From Sulfurospirillum sp. (lineage in GTDB: Bacteria; Campylobacterota; Campylobacteria; Campylobacterales; Sulfurospirillaceae): a stretch of DNA of 64,000 nucleotides. The notes beneath the pieces were generated by a model, which saw only the letters and a program-made list of their open reading frames with translations, was not told where the DNA came from and did no database searches. Positions 10,072 through 18,323 of the stretch are shown here, in pieces (position 1 is the first letter of the stretch; every line of letters starts with the position of its first letter). A program made the translations under genes and the position numbers. Location: assembly GCA_016744795.1 (NCBI GenBank), contig JADGDR010000005.1, positions 62,001-126,000 of the forward strand, given 5' to 3'.

Positions 10072-11661
10072 ATGAATAATTTACTTCTCATAATACTAAC
10101 AGCAACCATGATAGCTACGTTTTTAAATCTTGTCTTAAAACGTTTTCATGTACCAACTATCATAGGCTATATATTTACAGGAACACTTATTTCGTATATG
10201 TTTGCTTTACGTACTAATTCAGAGTTAGACAGTGTAGCCGAGTTTGGTATAGTATTTTTGATGTTTACTATTGGCTTAGAATTTTCTATAAACCATCTTA
10301 TGAGTATGAAAAAAGAGGTTTTTCTTAACGGCATGGTTCAAGTAATGTTAACAGGTGGATTTTTTTCTCTTGTAGCAGAATATGCTTTTGATATAGAACA
10401 AAAAAGTGCTATTATTATTGGTTTTGCTTTTGCCTTATCTTCTACAGCTATAGTTCTTAAAATTTTAAATGATAATGGTGATATACACACAATATATGGT
10501 AGAAAAGTACTAGGTATATTGCTATTTCAAGATATTGCAGTCATTCCACTTTTGCTTATGATAAATATATTTACAGCTTCAGGAAGTTCGATTTCTTTTT
10601 TGTTAACCGAAACAATTGTAAGTGCCATTGTTGTTCTTGGCTTACTGTTTTTGGTTGGTAAGTACTTACTTAACCCATTTTTTGCTAGAGTTGTTTCTAG
10701 CGATAGTGAAGAGATATTTATAGCCTCTATACTTCTTATTGTTATGGGTTCATCGTATTTGGCACATGTCTTTGGGTTTACATATTCACTTGGTGCTTTT
10801 ATCGCAGGTATGATGATATCGGAGACAAAATATAAACATCAAGTAGAAGCTGATTTGATTCCTTTTAGAGATATACTTTTAGGACTATTTTTTATAACCA
10901 TAGGTATGCAGATAGATATTAGTATTATACAAAATTATTTTTTAGAGATAATAGCTCTTTTAGTAGTTGTTATGGTTATAAAATCTATTATTATATATAT
11001 GCTTCTAGTTTTTCATGTTAACAAACGAGTTTCTCTAAAAGCAGCTTTGTCTATATCTCAAGTTGGTGAGTTCTCTTTAGCTGTTTTTGCCTTGGCAAGT
11101 TCTAGTTCATTACTTGACCCTGTAACTAATCAAATACTTATAGTTATGGTAGCACTCTCTATGATAATTACTCCATTTATACTTAAAAACATAAAGTCAA
11201 TAGCAGATTTACTTGTAAAAGAGAGCATGAATGAGCATATTATTTGTTCTTCTGATTTACGTGATCATATTATTGTATGTGGTTATGGAAAACTTGGACA
11301 AGAGATAGTTCATCGTCTTAAAAAGATGGACGTGAAATATTTAGTGATAGAACATGATATAAATTATGTAAAACTAGGACAAGAAAGAAATGAACCTGTA
11401 TTTTTTGGAAATGCTGCTATGAAGAGTATTTTGGTTCAAAGTGGAGTTAAGTCTTGTAAGTCTGTTATAGTAGCCATTAGCAATGAAAAGAAATTAAGAC
11501 GTATATGTGAATTATTAAATTCTTTTAAAAAACCTATAAATACTGTTGTGAAAGTTGTCGATTATGATGAGGAAAAGCTTTTAACTGATTTACATGTAAA
11601 CCATATAGTCAACCAAGGACGGGAGGTAGCAAAATCACTGATAAAAGAAGCACTTATCTAG
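10072..11661 (+). CDS. kefB: KefB-type monovalent cation:proton antiporter
   Basis: 529-residue inner-membrane protein: 11-13 hydrophobic helices form a Na+/H+ exchanger (CPA2) domain, with the characteristic LGAFIAGMMISET and SQVGEFSLAVFALA helices. A cytoplasmic TrkA-N (RCK) domain with a Rossmann motif HIIVCGYGKLGQEIVHRL follows at about residue 398. The family exports K+ in exchange for protons, often gated by nucleotide or glutathione adducts. It ends at TAG 11659-11661. Its last codons overlap the probable true start of the MFS gene. The position after hspR matches the Campylobacter arrangement I recall. Confidence 0.88.
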   Translation: MNNLLLIILTATMIATFLNLVLKRFHVPTIIGYIFTGTLISYMFALRTNSELDSVAEFGIVFLMFTIGLEFSINHLMSMKKEVFLNGMVQVMLTGGFFSLVAEYAFDIEQKSAIIIGFAFALSSTAIVLKILNDNGDIHTIYGRKVLGILLFQDIAVIPLLLMINIFTASGSSISFLLTETIVSAIVVLGLLFLVGKYLLNPFFARVVSSDSEEIFIASILLIVMGSSYLAHVFGFTYSLGAFIAGMMISETKYKHQVEADLIPFRDILLGLFFITIGMQIDISIIQNYFLEIIALLVVVMVIKSIIIYMLLVFHVNKRVSLKAALSISQVGEFSLAVFALASSSSLLDPVTNQILIVMVALSMIITPFILKNIKSIADLLVKESMNEHIICSSDLRDHIIVCGYGKLGQEIVHRLKKMDVKYLVIEHDINYVKLGQERNEPVFFGNAAMKSILVQSGVKSCKSVIVAISNEKKLRRICELLNSFKKPINTVVKVVDYDEEKLLTDLHVNHIVNQGREVAKSLIKEALI

Positions 11662-12869
11662 TAGATAATCCTAAAAATAATTATAAAAATGTAATTCACG
11701 CCTTTTTTATATCTTTAGCTATAACTATAGCAGAGCCTTCAACAATACTTCCACTTATGGTACATCATTTTAGTGACAGCGTTATCATAGTTGGATTATT
11801 CGCTTCTTTGCTTCGTGGTGGAGCCATAGTTGTACAACTTTACGCTGCTTTTCATGCACAAACCTATAAGAGAGTACTTCCCTCTTTAAAAAAAGTTTTT
11901 TTCTTTAGATTTACTAGTTGGTTTTTTATAGGTTTTAGTATCTATCTTATAGGTGATACAAATAAATCATTAACACTTTTTCTTATAGGCTTAGGTCTTT
12001 TTGCTTTCTCATTTTCTGCTGGTTTTGGTGCAATATATTTTAAAGAGCTTCAAGCAAAGCTTTTTAGTAGAAGGTACCGTGGTAAAACCATGGCAAATAG
12101 ATTGGTTGCAAGCTCTATAGCATCTATTATTAGTGGAGGTGTCGCTGGATATGTACTTTCAGAATTTCAAGCTCCTTTAAATTACGCATATCTTTTTATG
12201 ATTAGTAGTTTTTTTATGCTTATTGGATTTAGTGCTTTTATGTCTATGGATGAACCAGAAAAAAAGAATGTGGCTCTTAAAGAAGAAAATTTTAAACTAT
12301 TTATGAAAAATGCTATCATTATTTTAAAAAGAGATCGCAGATTAAAACAGCAAATTGTAGTTATTTTTTTAGGTTTTAGTTATTTTTTATCTATGCCTTT
12401 TGTAATTTTAAATGCAAATAAATCTTTTACGCTTACAGGTTGGATGCTTGGTGGTTTTATTGTAGTGCAGATGATAGGAAGTATACTTGGAAGTACGTTT
12501 TTTTGGCGTAAAATTCATGATTATGAGAAGATGCTTTCACTTAGTTTTGTTTTTTCTATTTTATCTTTTGTTGTTGCTTTATTTGCTTATGATATTTATA
12601 GTTATGCTCTTGTATTTTTACTTTTTGGTATATCAATAGATGGCTTTAACATAGCAGGTATGAATCTTGTTATAGAGATAGCTCCTGAGGATAAAAGACC
12701 GATTTATACAGCTCTTCAAACTACTCTCACGTCTTTTGGTCTATTTTTTCCTATTTTAGGTGGAGTTTTATTGAAATTTGTATCGAGTTACACTTTTATA
12801 TATGCAATAACTATAGTACTTTTAGTAATAGGGTATATTTTAAGTAGAAGGTTTGAGAAGAGATGTTGA
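11634..12869 (+). CDS. Major facilitator superfamily transporter, probable non-standard ATC start
   Basis: Polytopic membrane protein of about 411 residues if read from 11634. The first ATG in frame is 11757, but translation upstream of it gives an uninterrupted first transmembrane helix (HAFFISLAITIAEPSTILPL). Starting at 11757 would remove helix 1 and leave an unusually short 370-residue MFS protein. The frame is open back to 11589 and contains no ATG, GTG or TTG. ATC at 11634 lies seven bases after a strong GGGAGG (11621-11626), so I propose it as the start, overlapping the end of kefB. Substrate unknown. Confidence 0.6.
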   Translation: MTDKRSTYLVDNPKNNYKNVIHAFFISLAITIAEPSTILPLMVHHFSDSVIIVGLFASLLRGGAIVVQLYAAFHAQTYKRVLPSLKKVFFFRFTSWFFIGFSIYLIGDTNKSLTLFLIGLGLFAFSFSAGFGAIYFKELQAKLFSRRYRGKTMANRLVASSIASIISGGVAGYVLSEFQAPLNYAYLFMISSFFMLIGFSAFMSMDEPEKKNVALKEENFKLFMKNAIIILKRDRRLKQQIVVIFLGFSYFLSMPFVILNANKSFTLTGWMLGGFIVVQMIGSILGSTFFWRKIHDYEKMLSLSFVFSILSFVVALFAYDIYSYALVFLLFGISIDGFNIAGMNLVIEIAPEDKRPIYTALQTTLTSFGLFFPILGGVLLKFVSSYTFIYAITIVLLVIGYILSRRFEKRC

Positions 12870-12900
12870 AACTTAAGTAATGTTTGCTTAAGTTTTATTA
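12869..12900 (+). terminator. Intrinsic terminator after the MFS gene
   Basis: AAACTTAAG (12869-12877) and CTTAAGTTT (12887-12895) form a nine-base stem with a nine-base loop, followed by T-rich TTATTATAATT. It begins at the last base of the MFS stop codon. Confidence 0.7.
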
Positions 12901-12949
12901 TAATTAATTTTTGTTATAATTAAGTTTTAACAAATGAGAAGGATAGTTT

Positions 12950-13225
12950 ATGCAAACTTTATCAGTACAGATAAAAGACAGTTATGTGAAGCAGTTTTTG
13001 AGCTTTGTAAAAGACAATCATTCAAATATATCTATTTCAAAAGATGAAAATCTTGAATTAGAGTCTTCAGTTTATGAGAAGGAAAAAGAGTTGCATCAAA
13101 TAAAAGCTGATGTGAAGAGTAGTAAAAGGAAGATTCTATCAGAAAAACAATATCAAAAAAAGATAAAACAATTTTTTTCAGTATTTAAAAATAAATATGA
13201 AAGTTATAAACCGAAAAAAAGATAG
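12950..13225 (+). CDS. Small hypothetical protein, antitoxin-like N-terminus
   Basis: 91-residue protein, not recognised. The first 40 residues (TLSVQIKDSYVKQFLSFVKD) resemble small antitoxin or ribbon-type proteins that start with a short strand and an amphipathic helix. The rest is strongly charged and lysine-rich (a long K/E/S run ending in KPKKR). No toxin gene follows; the next gene is the convergent cysK. AGAAGGATAG upstream gives a good ribosome-binding site, and the gene sits alone between two terminators. A nucleic-acid-binding role would fit the charge, but that is speculation. Confidence 0.55.
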   Translation: MQTLSVQIKDSYVKQFLSFVKDNHSNISISKDENLELESSVYEKEKELHQIKADVKSSKRKILSEKQYQKKIKQFFSVFKNKYESYKPKKR

Positions 13226-13260
13226 AGATTAAAAAGTAAATATATAATAGCTCAAAGAAG

Positions 13261-13278
13261 AGAGGGGGTTAGCCCTCT
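13261..13278. terminator. Hairpin between the 91-residue gene and cysK
   Basis: AGAGGG (13261-13266) and CCCTCT (13273-13278) form a G+C-rich six-base stem with a six-base loop in an A+T-rich context. On the minus strand it overlaps the cysK stop codon and is followed by TCTTT. It probably terminates cysK and possibly both converging transcripts. Confidence 0.6.
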
Positions 13279-14197
13279 ATTCATATAGTCCTGAACTCAA
13301 ATATCTTTCGCCTGTATCACAAAGAATAGTTACAATGTTTTTACCTTTAAACTCAGGTTTTGAAGCTATAAGTTTTGCTGCATATACATTGGCTCCACTC
13401 GAAATTCCTACTAAAAGTCCCTCTTTATTTGCCAATGCTCTTGATGTTTCAACGGCATCTTCATAACTAATTTGAAGAACTTCATCAAATATATTGGTAT
13501 CAAGCACTTTTGGTATAAAACCAGCTCCAATACCTTGAATTTTATGAGGACCTGGTTTCCCACCACTTAGAACTGGTGAAAGATTTGGTTCAACTGCTAT
13601 TATTTTAATATTTGGATTTTTCTTTTTCAATTCGCTCCCAACTCCCATTAAAGTTCCACCAGTTCCAACTGCGGCTATGAAAATATCAACTTCACCATCA
13701 GTATCATTCCAAATCTCTTGGGCTGTTGTTTCTACATGAATGGCTGGGTTTTCTTCATTGTCAAACTGTTGAGGCACAAAAGAGTTTGGTGTTTCGAGTG
13801 ATAACTCTTTGGCTTTATCAACTGCACCCTTCATTCCAAATTGAGGTTCAGTAAGTACAAGCTTGGCTCCTAATGCTGAGAGAAGTTTGCGTCTTTCTAT
13901 GCTCATAGAACTTGGCATAGTAAGAATCAGTTTTAAACCATAGCTTGCACAAACCGCAGCAAGAGCAATTCCAGTATTTCCACTCGTTGGTTCAATAATG
14001 ATAGAATCTTTAGTGATTAGGTTGGCTTCAAATGCCTTTTTAATCATATTTAAGCCTATACGGTCTTTAACAGAGTGAGTAGGGTTTAAAAACTCACATT
14101 TTCCAAATATGGTAGAACCTGTTTCGTCTGATACAAGGTTAAGTTTTACTAAAGGGGTATTGCCTATAAGTTCAGTCACATTTTGTGCATATTTCAT
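13277..14197 (-). CDS. cysK: Cysteine synthase (O-acetylserine sulfhydrylase)
   Basis: 306-residue PLP enzyme that makes cysteine from O-acetylserine and sulfide. The PLP lysine is in NPTHSVKDRIG (about residue 43), the substrate loop is EPTSGNTGIALA, and the phosphate-binding glycine loop is GTGGTLMGVG. The C-terminal ILCDTGERYLSSGLY is typical of CysK/CysM. It is the third gene of a leftward metY - Rrf2 - cysK set with nine-base and four-base gaps, so the three are one operon. The neighbouring cysteine-free Rrf2 regulator suggests CymR-like control with CysK as a partner. Confidence 0.95.
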   Translation of the reverse strand: MKYAQNVTELIGNTPLVKLNLVSDETGSTIFGKCEFLNPTHSVKDRIGLNMIKKAFEANLITKDSIIIEPTSGNTGIALAAVCASYGLKLILTMPSSMSIERRKLLSALGAKLVLTEPQFGMKGAVDKAKELSLETPNSFVPQQFDNEENPAIHVETTAQEIWNDTDGEVDIFIAAVGTGGTLMGVGSELKKKNPNIKIIAVEPNLSPVLSGGKPGPHKIQGIGAGFIPKVLDTNIFDEVLQISYEDAVETSRALANKEGLLVGISSGANVYAAKLIASKPEFKGKNIVTILCDTGERYLSSGLYE

Positions 14198-14206
14198 TTT
14201 ATATCC

Positions 14207-14620
14207 TTAAATACTATAATTTATTTGGTTTGTTAATTTAATTTGATACTCTTGAAGTTCACTCAACGATATATCAAAAAGACCCTGTAATTTTTCGTTA
14301 CTCTCTTTGTAAAAAAGCTCTAATACTGGGTTATTAACCTCTTGTTGAGCTACATTTAAATTTCCTTCTAGTGCAATAAAAATATCTTTTATTAGTATGT
14401 CCTCGGCTTTTCTAGCTAAAAAATAGCCACCATGAGCTCCTCTAACGCTAGTTACAAGTTCTGCTCTTCTCAAAATTACTAATAACTGTTCAAGATAGTT
14501 TTGAGGAATTCCTGCTTTTGCAGAGATGTCTTTTATTTGTGTAGGTTTCTCACTTTTTATTAAGGAGAGTTCATACATGGCACTTAGTCCATATATCCCT
14601 TTAGTTGATATTAGTGACAT
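14207..14620 (-). CDS. Rrf2-family regulator, cysteine-free (CymR-like)
   Basis: 137-residue winged-helix repressor. The N-terminal helix-turn-helix reads GLSAMYELSLIKS...IKDISAKAGIPQNYLEQLLVILRRAELVTSVRGAHGGYFLA, the Rrf2 signature. The family includes Fe-S sensors (IscR, NsrR) that need three cysteines in the C-terminal half. This protein contains no cysteine at all, so it cannot hold a cysteine-ligated cluster. Lying between metY and cysK it most resembles CymR, which in Bacillus represses sulfur-assimilation genes in complex with CysK. Confidence 0.88.
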   Translation of the reverse strand: MSLISTKGIYGLSAMYELSLIKSEKPTQIKDISAKAGIPQNYLEQLLVILRRAELVTSVRGAHGGYFLARKAEDILIKDIFIALEGNLNVAQQEVNNPVLELFYKESNEKLQGLFDISLSELQEYQIKLTNQINYSI

Positions 14621-14624
14621 AATC

Positions 14625-15887
14625 TTAACCTATCGCTTGAGTTAAGTCTGCTATTAAATCAGCAGGATTTTCAAGACCAATACTAAGACGAATAAGTCCT
14701 TGTTTAATTCCAGCAGCTTCAAGTTCATCTGCAGGAACTTGCATATGAGTTGTACTAGCAGGGTGTGTTATGATTGACTTTGAATCACCAATGTTAACAA
14801 CAACTGAGAAGAGCTTTGCACCATTAAGTATGTTTTTTGCTGTATCAAAATCTTCGACTTCAAAACTAAGAAGACCAGAAGTTAATCCATCTTTGAAGTA
14901 TTTGTTCGCTCTTTCATTTTGAGCATCACCTTTAAGTCCGGGGTAAGATACTTTTTTTACTTTTGGATGAGCATTTAAATACTTTGCAACTTCAAGTGCA
15001 TTTTTTGAATGCTCTTTTATTCTTACATGTAGAGTCTCTAGCCCTTGAATTAGCAACCAAGAGTTAAATGGAGCTGGAGTTGCACCAATATCACGAAGTA
15101 AAGAGAGTCTAGCTCTTAAAGTAAAAATAGGAAGAGGGATATCAGCATAAACAAGTCCATGGTAACTCTCATCTGGTTCGTTAAACTGAGGGTATCTCTC
15201 ATTTCCTATCAGTTTTGCATTAAGCTCTTTTCTTGCTACTAAGATGCCACCGAGTGCTAAACCTTGCCCTGTTGTATATTTGCTTGTACTATGAACTACA
15301 ACATCAACGCCATGGCTTATAGGTTGAAATAATATAGGAGTTGCAACCGTGTTATCACAAACTGTGATTATATTATGTTTATTTGCAACTTCGACTATTT
15401 TGTCTATATTTGGTATAGCTATTTGTGGATTGGAAAGTGATTCAAAAAATATAGCTTTTGTTTTGTCATCTATAAGTGCTTCTAAATCATCAGCATTATC
15501 ACTATCAAAAGTTTTTGCAGTTATGCCAAACCTTTTTAAAGTATGAGTAAGTAGTGTTGTAGTTCCACCATATACTTTTTTTGCAATTATGATGTTATCG
15601 CCAGCTTCTGCCAAGTTTGCCGCTGCAAAAAACACAGCAGATTGTCCACTTGAAGTTGCAAGTGCGGCTTCTCCACCCTCAACTGCTGCAAATCTATTTT
15701 CAAAAATCTCAGTTGTAGGATTATTTAGACGAGTGTAAATTGGTCCTAATTCTTTTAAAGCAAAACGGTTTGCCGCAGTTTCTGCAGTTTCAAAATCATA
15801 GGCAGTAGTTTGATAAAGAGGTACAGCCATCGCACCTGTAGTATCTTTTTCATAACCATAGTGTAATGCTAAAGTTTCTTGTATCAT
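14625..15887 (-). CDS. metY: O-acetylhomoserine sulfhydrylase (MetY-type)
   Basis: 420-residue PLP enzyme of the Cys/Met metabolism family. The N-terminus LHYGYEKDTTGAMAVPLYQTTAYDFETAE, the long insertion and the PLP lysine in VVVHSTSKYTTGQGLALGG identify the O-acetylhomoserine sulfhydrylase branch rather than cystathionine gamma-synthase. It makes homocysteine directly from O-acetylhomoserine and sulfide, which suits a sulfur-oxidising lifestyle. It is the first gene of the metY - Rrf2 - cysK operon and has a strong promoter upstream. Confidence 0.93.
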   Translation of the reverse strand: MIQETLALHYGYEKDTTGAMAVPLYQTTAYDFETAETAANRFALKELGPIYTRLNNPTTEIFENRFAAVEGGEAALATSSGQSAVFFAAANLAEAGDNIIIAKKVYGGTTTLLTHTLKRFGITAKTFDSDNADDLEALIDDKTKAIFFESLSNPQIAIPNIDKIVEVANKHNIITVCDNTVATPILFQPISHGVDVVVHSTSKYTTGQGLALGGILVARKELNAKLIGNERYPQFNEPDESYHGLVYADIPLPIFTLRARLSLLRDIGATPAPFNSWLLIQGLETLHVRIKEHSKNALEVAKYLNAHPKVKKVSYPGLKGDAQNERANKYFKDGLTSGLLSFEVEDFDTAKNILNGAKLFSVVVNIGDSKSIITHPASTTHMQVPADELEAAGIKQGLIRLSIGLENPADLIADLTQAIG

Positions 15888-15915
15888 TTGTATGTCCTTT
15901 TCATTTGTTTTTTAA

Positions 15916-15944
15916 AGTATAGAGTTTTTTTTATTTAATGTCAA
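15916..15944 (-). promoter_or_regulatory. Near-consensus sigma-70 promoter of metY operon
   Basis: On the minus strand, TTGACA (plus-strand 15939-15944) is followed after exactly 17 bases by TATACT (plus-strand 15916-15921). The metY start is about 28 bases further on and has an AAAAGGA ribosome-binding site. This is a strong basal promoter, so repression by the adjacent Rrf2 protein is the likely mode of control. I could not define an operator. Confidence 0.75.
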
Positions 15945-16113
15945 GTAAATTGATTGGTAAAGTATAAATAAAAATTAATAGGCTACTAAATACAAGTTAT
16001 AATTACGAGTAAATTGATAGGATATAAAGAGTAATCTCTACATGTAAAGATATTTATTCCTTGTTAATGAAATTAAAGCTGTTAAAAAAGTTTGTAATCA
16101 TCATTTATTTAGA

Positions 16114-16119
16114 TATAAT
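16114..16119 (+). promoter_or_regulatory. -10 box of pbpC, placed for a leaderless transcript
   Basis: TATAAT at 16114-16119 (in TTAGATATAATTC) ends five bases before the A of the pbpC ATG at 16125. The usual start point six or seven bases after a -10 box would fall at or beside the initiation codon. No Shine-Dalgarno sequence lies upstream of that ATG. Confidence 0.5.
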
Positions 16120-16124
16120 TCATA

Positions 16125-18323
16125 ATGTTTATAAAAAAAATAATAATTATGTTTTTATCTTTTCTTATATGTACATTTACTTTTTTTATTACTTATAATG
16201 TACTTTTCCCTTTAGATAATAAACGTATCTTTAAAGCTCAATCAACGTTAATTTATGATAATAATCAAAAATTAATTAGCATAAAACTAAGTCCAGATGG
16301 ATATTATAGGTTTAAAACCAAAAAAAATGAGATTCCACTTTTATTAAAAAAGAGTGTTCTTAATTTTGAAGATCGTTATTTTTATCAACACTTTGGGGTT
16401 AACCCTGTTGCTTTAATTAAAGCTTTTTTTCATAATCTAAAATCACAAAGAAAAATCGGTGCTTCAACTATAACTATGCAAGTTGCAAGGATGATGCAGC
16501 ATAAAAAAAGAACTTTTAGAAATAAATTAATTGAAATGATGACTGCTTTTCAAATAGAGTGGTACTACACTAAAGATGAAATTCTAAGTATGTATTTTAA
16601 TCTTGCCCCATATGGAGGCAATATTGAAGGTATTAAAACTGCTTCTTGGTTTTATTATAAAAAATCTTTATCCAATTTAAGCATAGCTCAAATAGCAACA
16701 CTTACAACTATTCCAAAAAATCCAAATGCAAATAGACCAGATAAAGCAAAAAATCTTTATTTAAAAAGATTACGCGTATTAAGGATTTTGTTAAAAGAAA
16801 AATTAATTAATATTGACCAATTTAATAGAGCTTTTAAAGAACCGTTTTTAAAAAAACGTTTTTCTATACCTTTTACAGCTCCACATTTCACATCATATTT
16901 TAAAAAAGAGGGAGTTTTTGAATCAAGTTTAAATCAAGATATTCAAAAAAATCTTTTACAAACTTTACAAATTAATTCTAAAAAACTTCATCATTTTGAT
17001 TTACATAATGCTTCTGGAATTATTATAAACAATAAATCTATGAAAATAGTTGCTTATGTTGGAAGTGATAAATTTTTTGATAAAACTTCTTTTGGTCAAA
17101 ACAATGGTGTAACTATGATTAGAAGTCCAGGTTCTAGTCTAAAGCCTTTTATTTATGCAAAAGCCTTAGACAATGGTCTTATTACTCCTAAAAAAGAGTT
17201 ATTTGATTTACCATTACATATTAAAGGTTATAATCCTCAAAATTATTTTAAAAATTTTACAGGCGAAGTATCGGCTGAAATTGCTTTGCAAAATTCTCTT
17301 AATATTCCAGCAGTTGAACTAAACGATCAACTGCAAAATGATTCTCTTTATGAGTTATTATTAAAAGCAAATGTAAAAAGTATAAATCAAAATAAACTAT
17401 ATTATGGAGATAGCATAGCTTTGGGAGGTTTTGGTATCTCTTTGTTTGATTTAGCTCATATTTACACTTCATTTGCAAATGAAGGTAATCTAAAAACTAT
17501 AGGTTTTACAAAAGATCATAATAGCACAATCGAAACTAGACTATTTTCTAAAGAAGCTGCTTTTATTGTTAACGATATGTTAAGTGATGCTATAAGACCA
17601 GAATTTTCATCTTATTGGGAATCTTCAGTAGATATGATAAGAGTTGCTTTTAAAACAGGTACATCTGCAAATTCAAAAGATTTGTATAGTATTGGCGTTA
17701 CACCTGAGTATACTGTTGCAATTTGGATGGGAAATTTCTCAGGAAAACCAACTAAAAACTTAACTGGTTTAGATACTTCTAGTAAAGCTCTGTTTGAAGT
17801 TTTCTCTTTTTTATCACATTATAAAAAACCAAGTTGGTTTAAAAAACCTCATAATGTTCTAAAAAGAGAAATTTGCACAGATGCTATTAAATTTGGTAAA
17901 TGTAAAACATTAGAAGAAGATTATGTTATTAAAAATGTTACTCTTAAAAGACCATGTAAACTTTTAAGAGCAGAAGTACTTGCTTATCTATCAGAAAAAA
18001 AAGTTTTAATTCAAGAAGATATGATTAAACACAAGTGCCATAACATTTGGTTGTCTTATCCTCCTCTAATTAGTTCAATTTATAATAAGCAAGTTATTAT
18101 TAGAAACTTACAAAATAAATTAAATTTAACACAAATTATGTTAAAGTGCTATTCTTTTAAAGAAAATCAAACAATTACTTGGTTAATAGATAATGATATT
18201 CCGTTTAAAGGAAAATCACAAGAAGAAATTTTCTACAAATTAGATAATGGTAAACACCGCATAGCTTGCCTTGATGAAGCGTCATTAATGAGCGAGGTAA
18301 GCATAACAATAAAGGAAGAGTAG
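16125..18323 (+). CDS. pbpC: Penicillin-binding protein 1C
   Basis: 732-residue bifunctional class A penicillin-binding protein. An N-terminal membrane anchor (about residues 5-27) is followed by a GT51 glycosyltransferase domain (catalytic EDRYFYQHFG; GASTITMQVARMM). The transpeptidase domain has SxxK in SPGSSLKPF, a GDS/SLN-type motif and KTG in FKTGTSANS. A C-terminal BiPBP domain has a clustered-cysteine CTDAIKFGKC segment. PbpC in many bacteria is paired with alpha-2-macroglobulin, as here: its TAG overlaps the macroglobulin GTG by one base. Together they are thought to repair and defend the cell wall after attack. Confidence 0.93.
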   Translation: MFIKKIIIMFLSFLICTFTFFITYNVLFPLDNKRIFKAQSTLIYDNNQKLISIKLSPDGYYRFKTKKNEIPLLLKKSVLNFEDRYFYQHFGVNPVALIKAFFHNLKSQRKIGASTITMQVARMMQHKKRTFRNKLIEMMTAFQIEWYYTKDEILSMYFNLAPYGGNIEGIKTASWFYYKKSLSNLSIAQIATLTTIPKNPNANRPDKAKNLYLKRLRVLRILLKEKLINIDQFNRAFKEPFLKKRFSIPFTAPHFTSYFKKEGVFESSLNQDIQKNLLQTLQINSKKLHHFDLHNASGIIINNKSMKIVAYVGSDKFFDKTSFGQNNGVTMIRSPGSSLKPFIYAKALDNGLITPKKELFDLPLHIKGYNPQNYFKNFTGEVSAEIALQNSLNIPAVELNDQLQNDSLYELLLKANVKSINQNKLYYGDSIALGGFGISLFDLAHIYTSFANEGNLKTIGFTKDHNSTIETRLFSKEAAFIVNDMLSDAIRPEFSSYWESSVDMIRVAFKTGTSANSKDLYSIGVTPEYTVAIWMGNFSGKPTKNLTGLDTSSKALFEVFSFLSHYKKPSWFKKPHNVLKREICTDAIKFGKCKTLEEDYVIKNVTLKRPCKLLRAEVLAYLSEKKVLIQEDMIKHKCHNIWLSYPPLISSIYNKQVIIRNLQNKLNLTQIMLKCYSFKENQTITWLIDNDIPFKGKSQEEIFYKLDNGKHRIACLDEASLMSEVSITIKEE

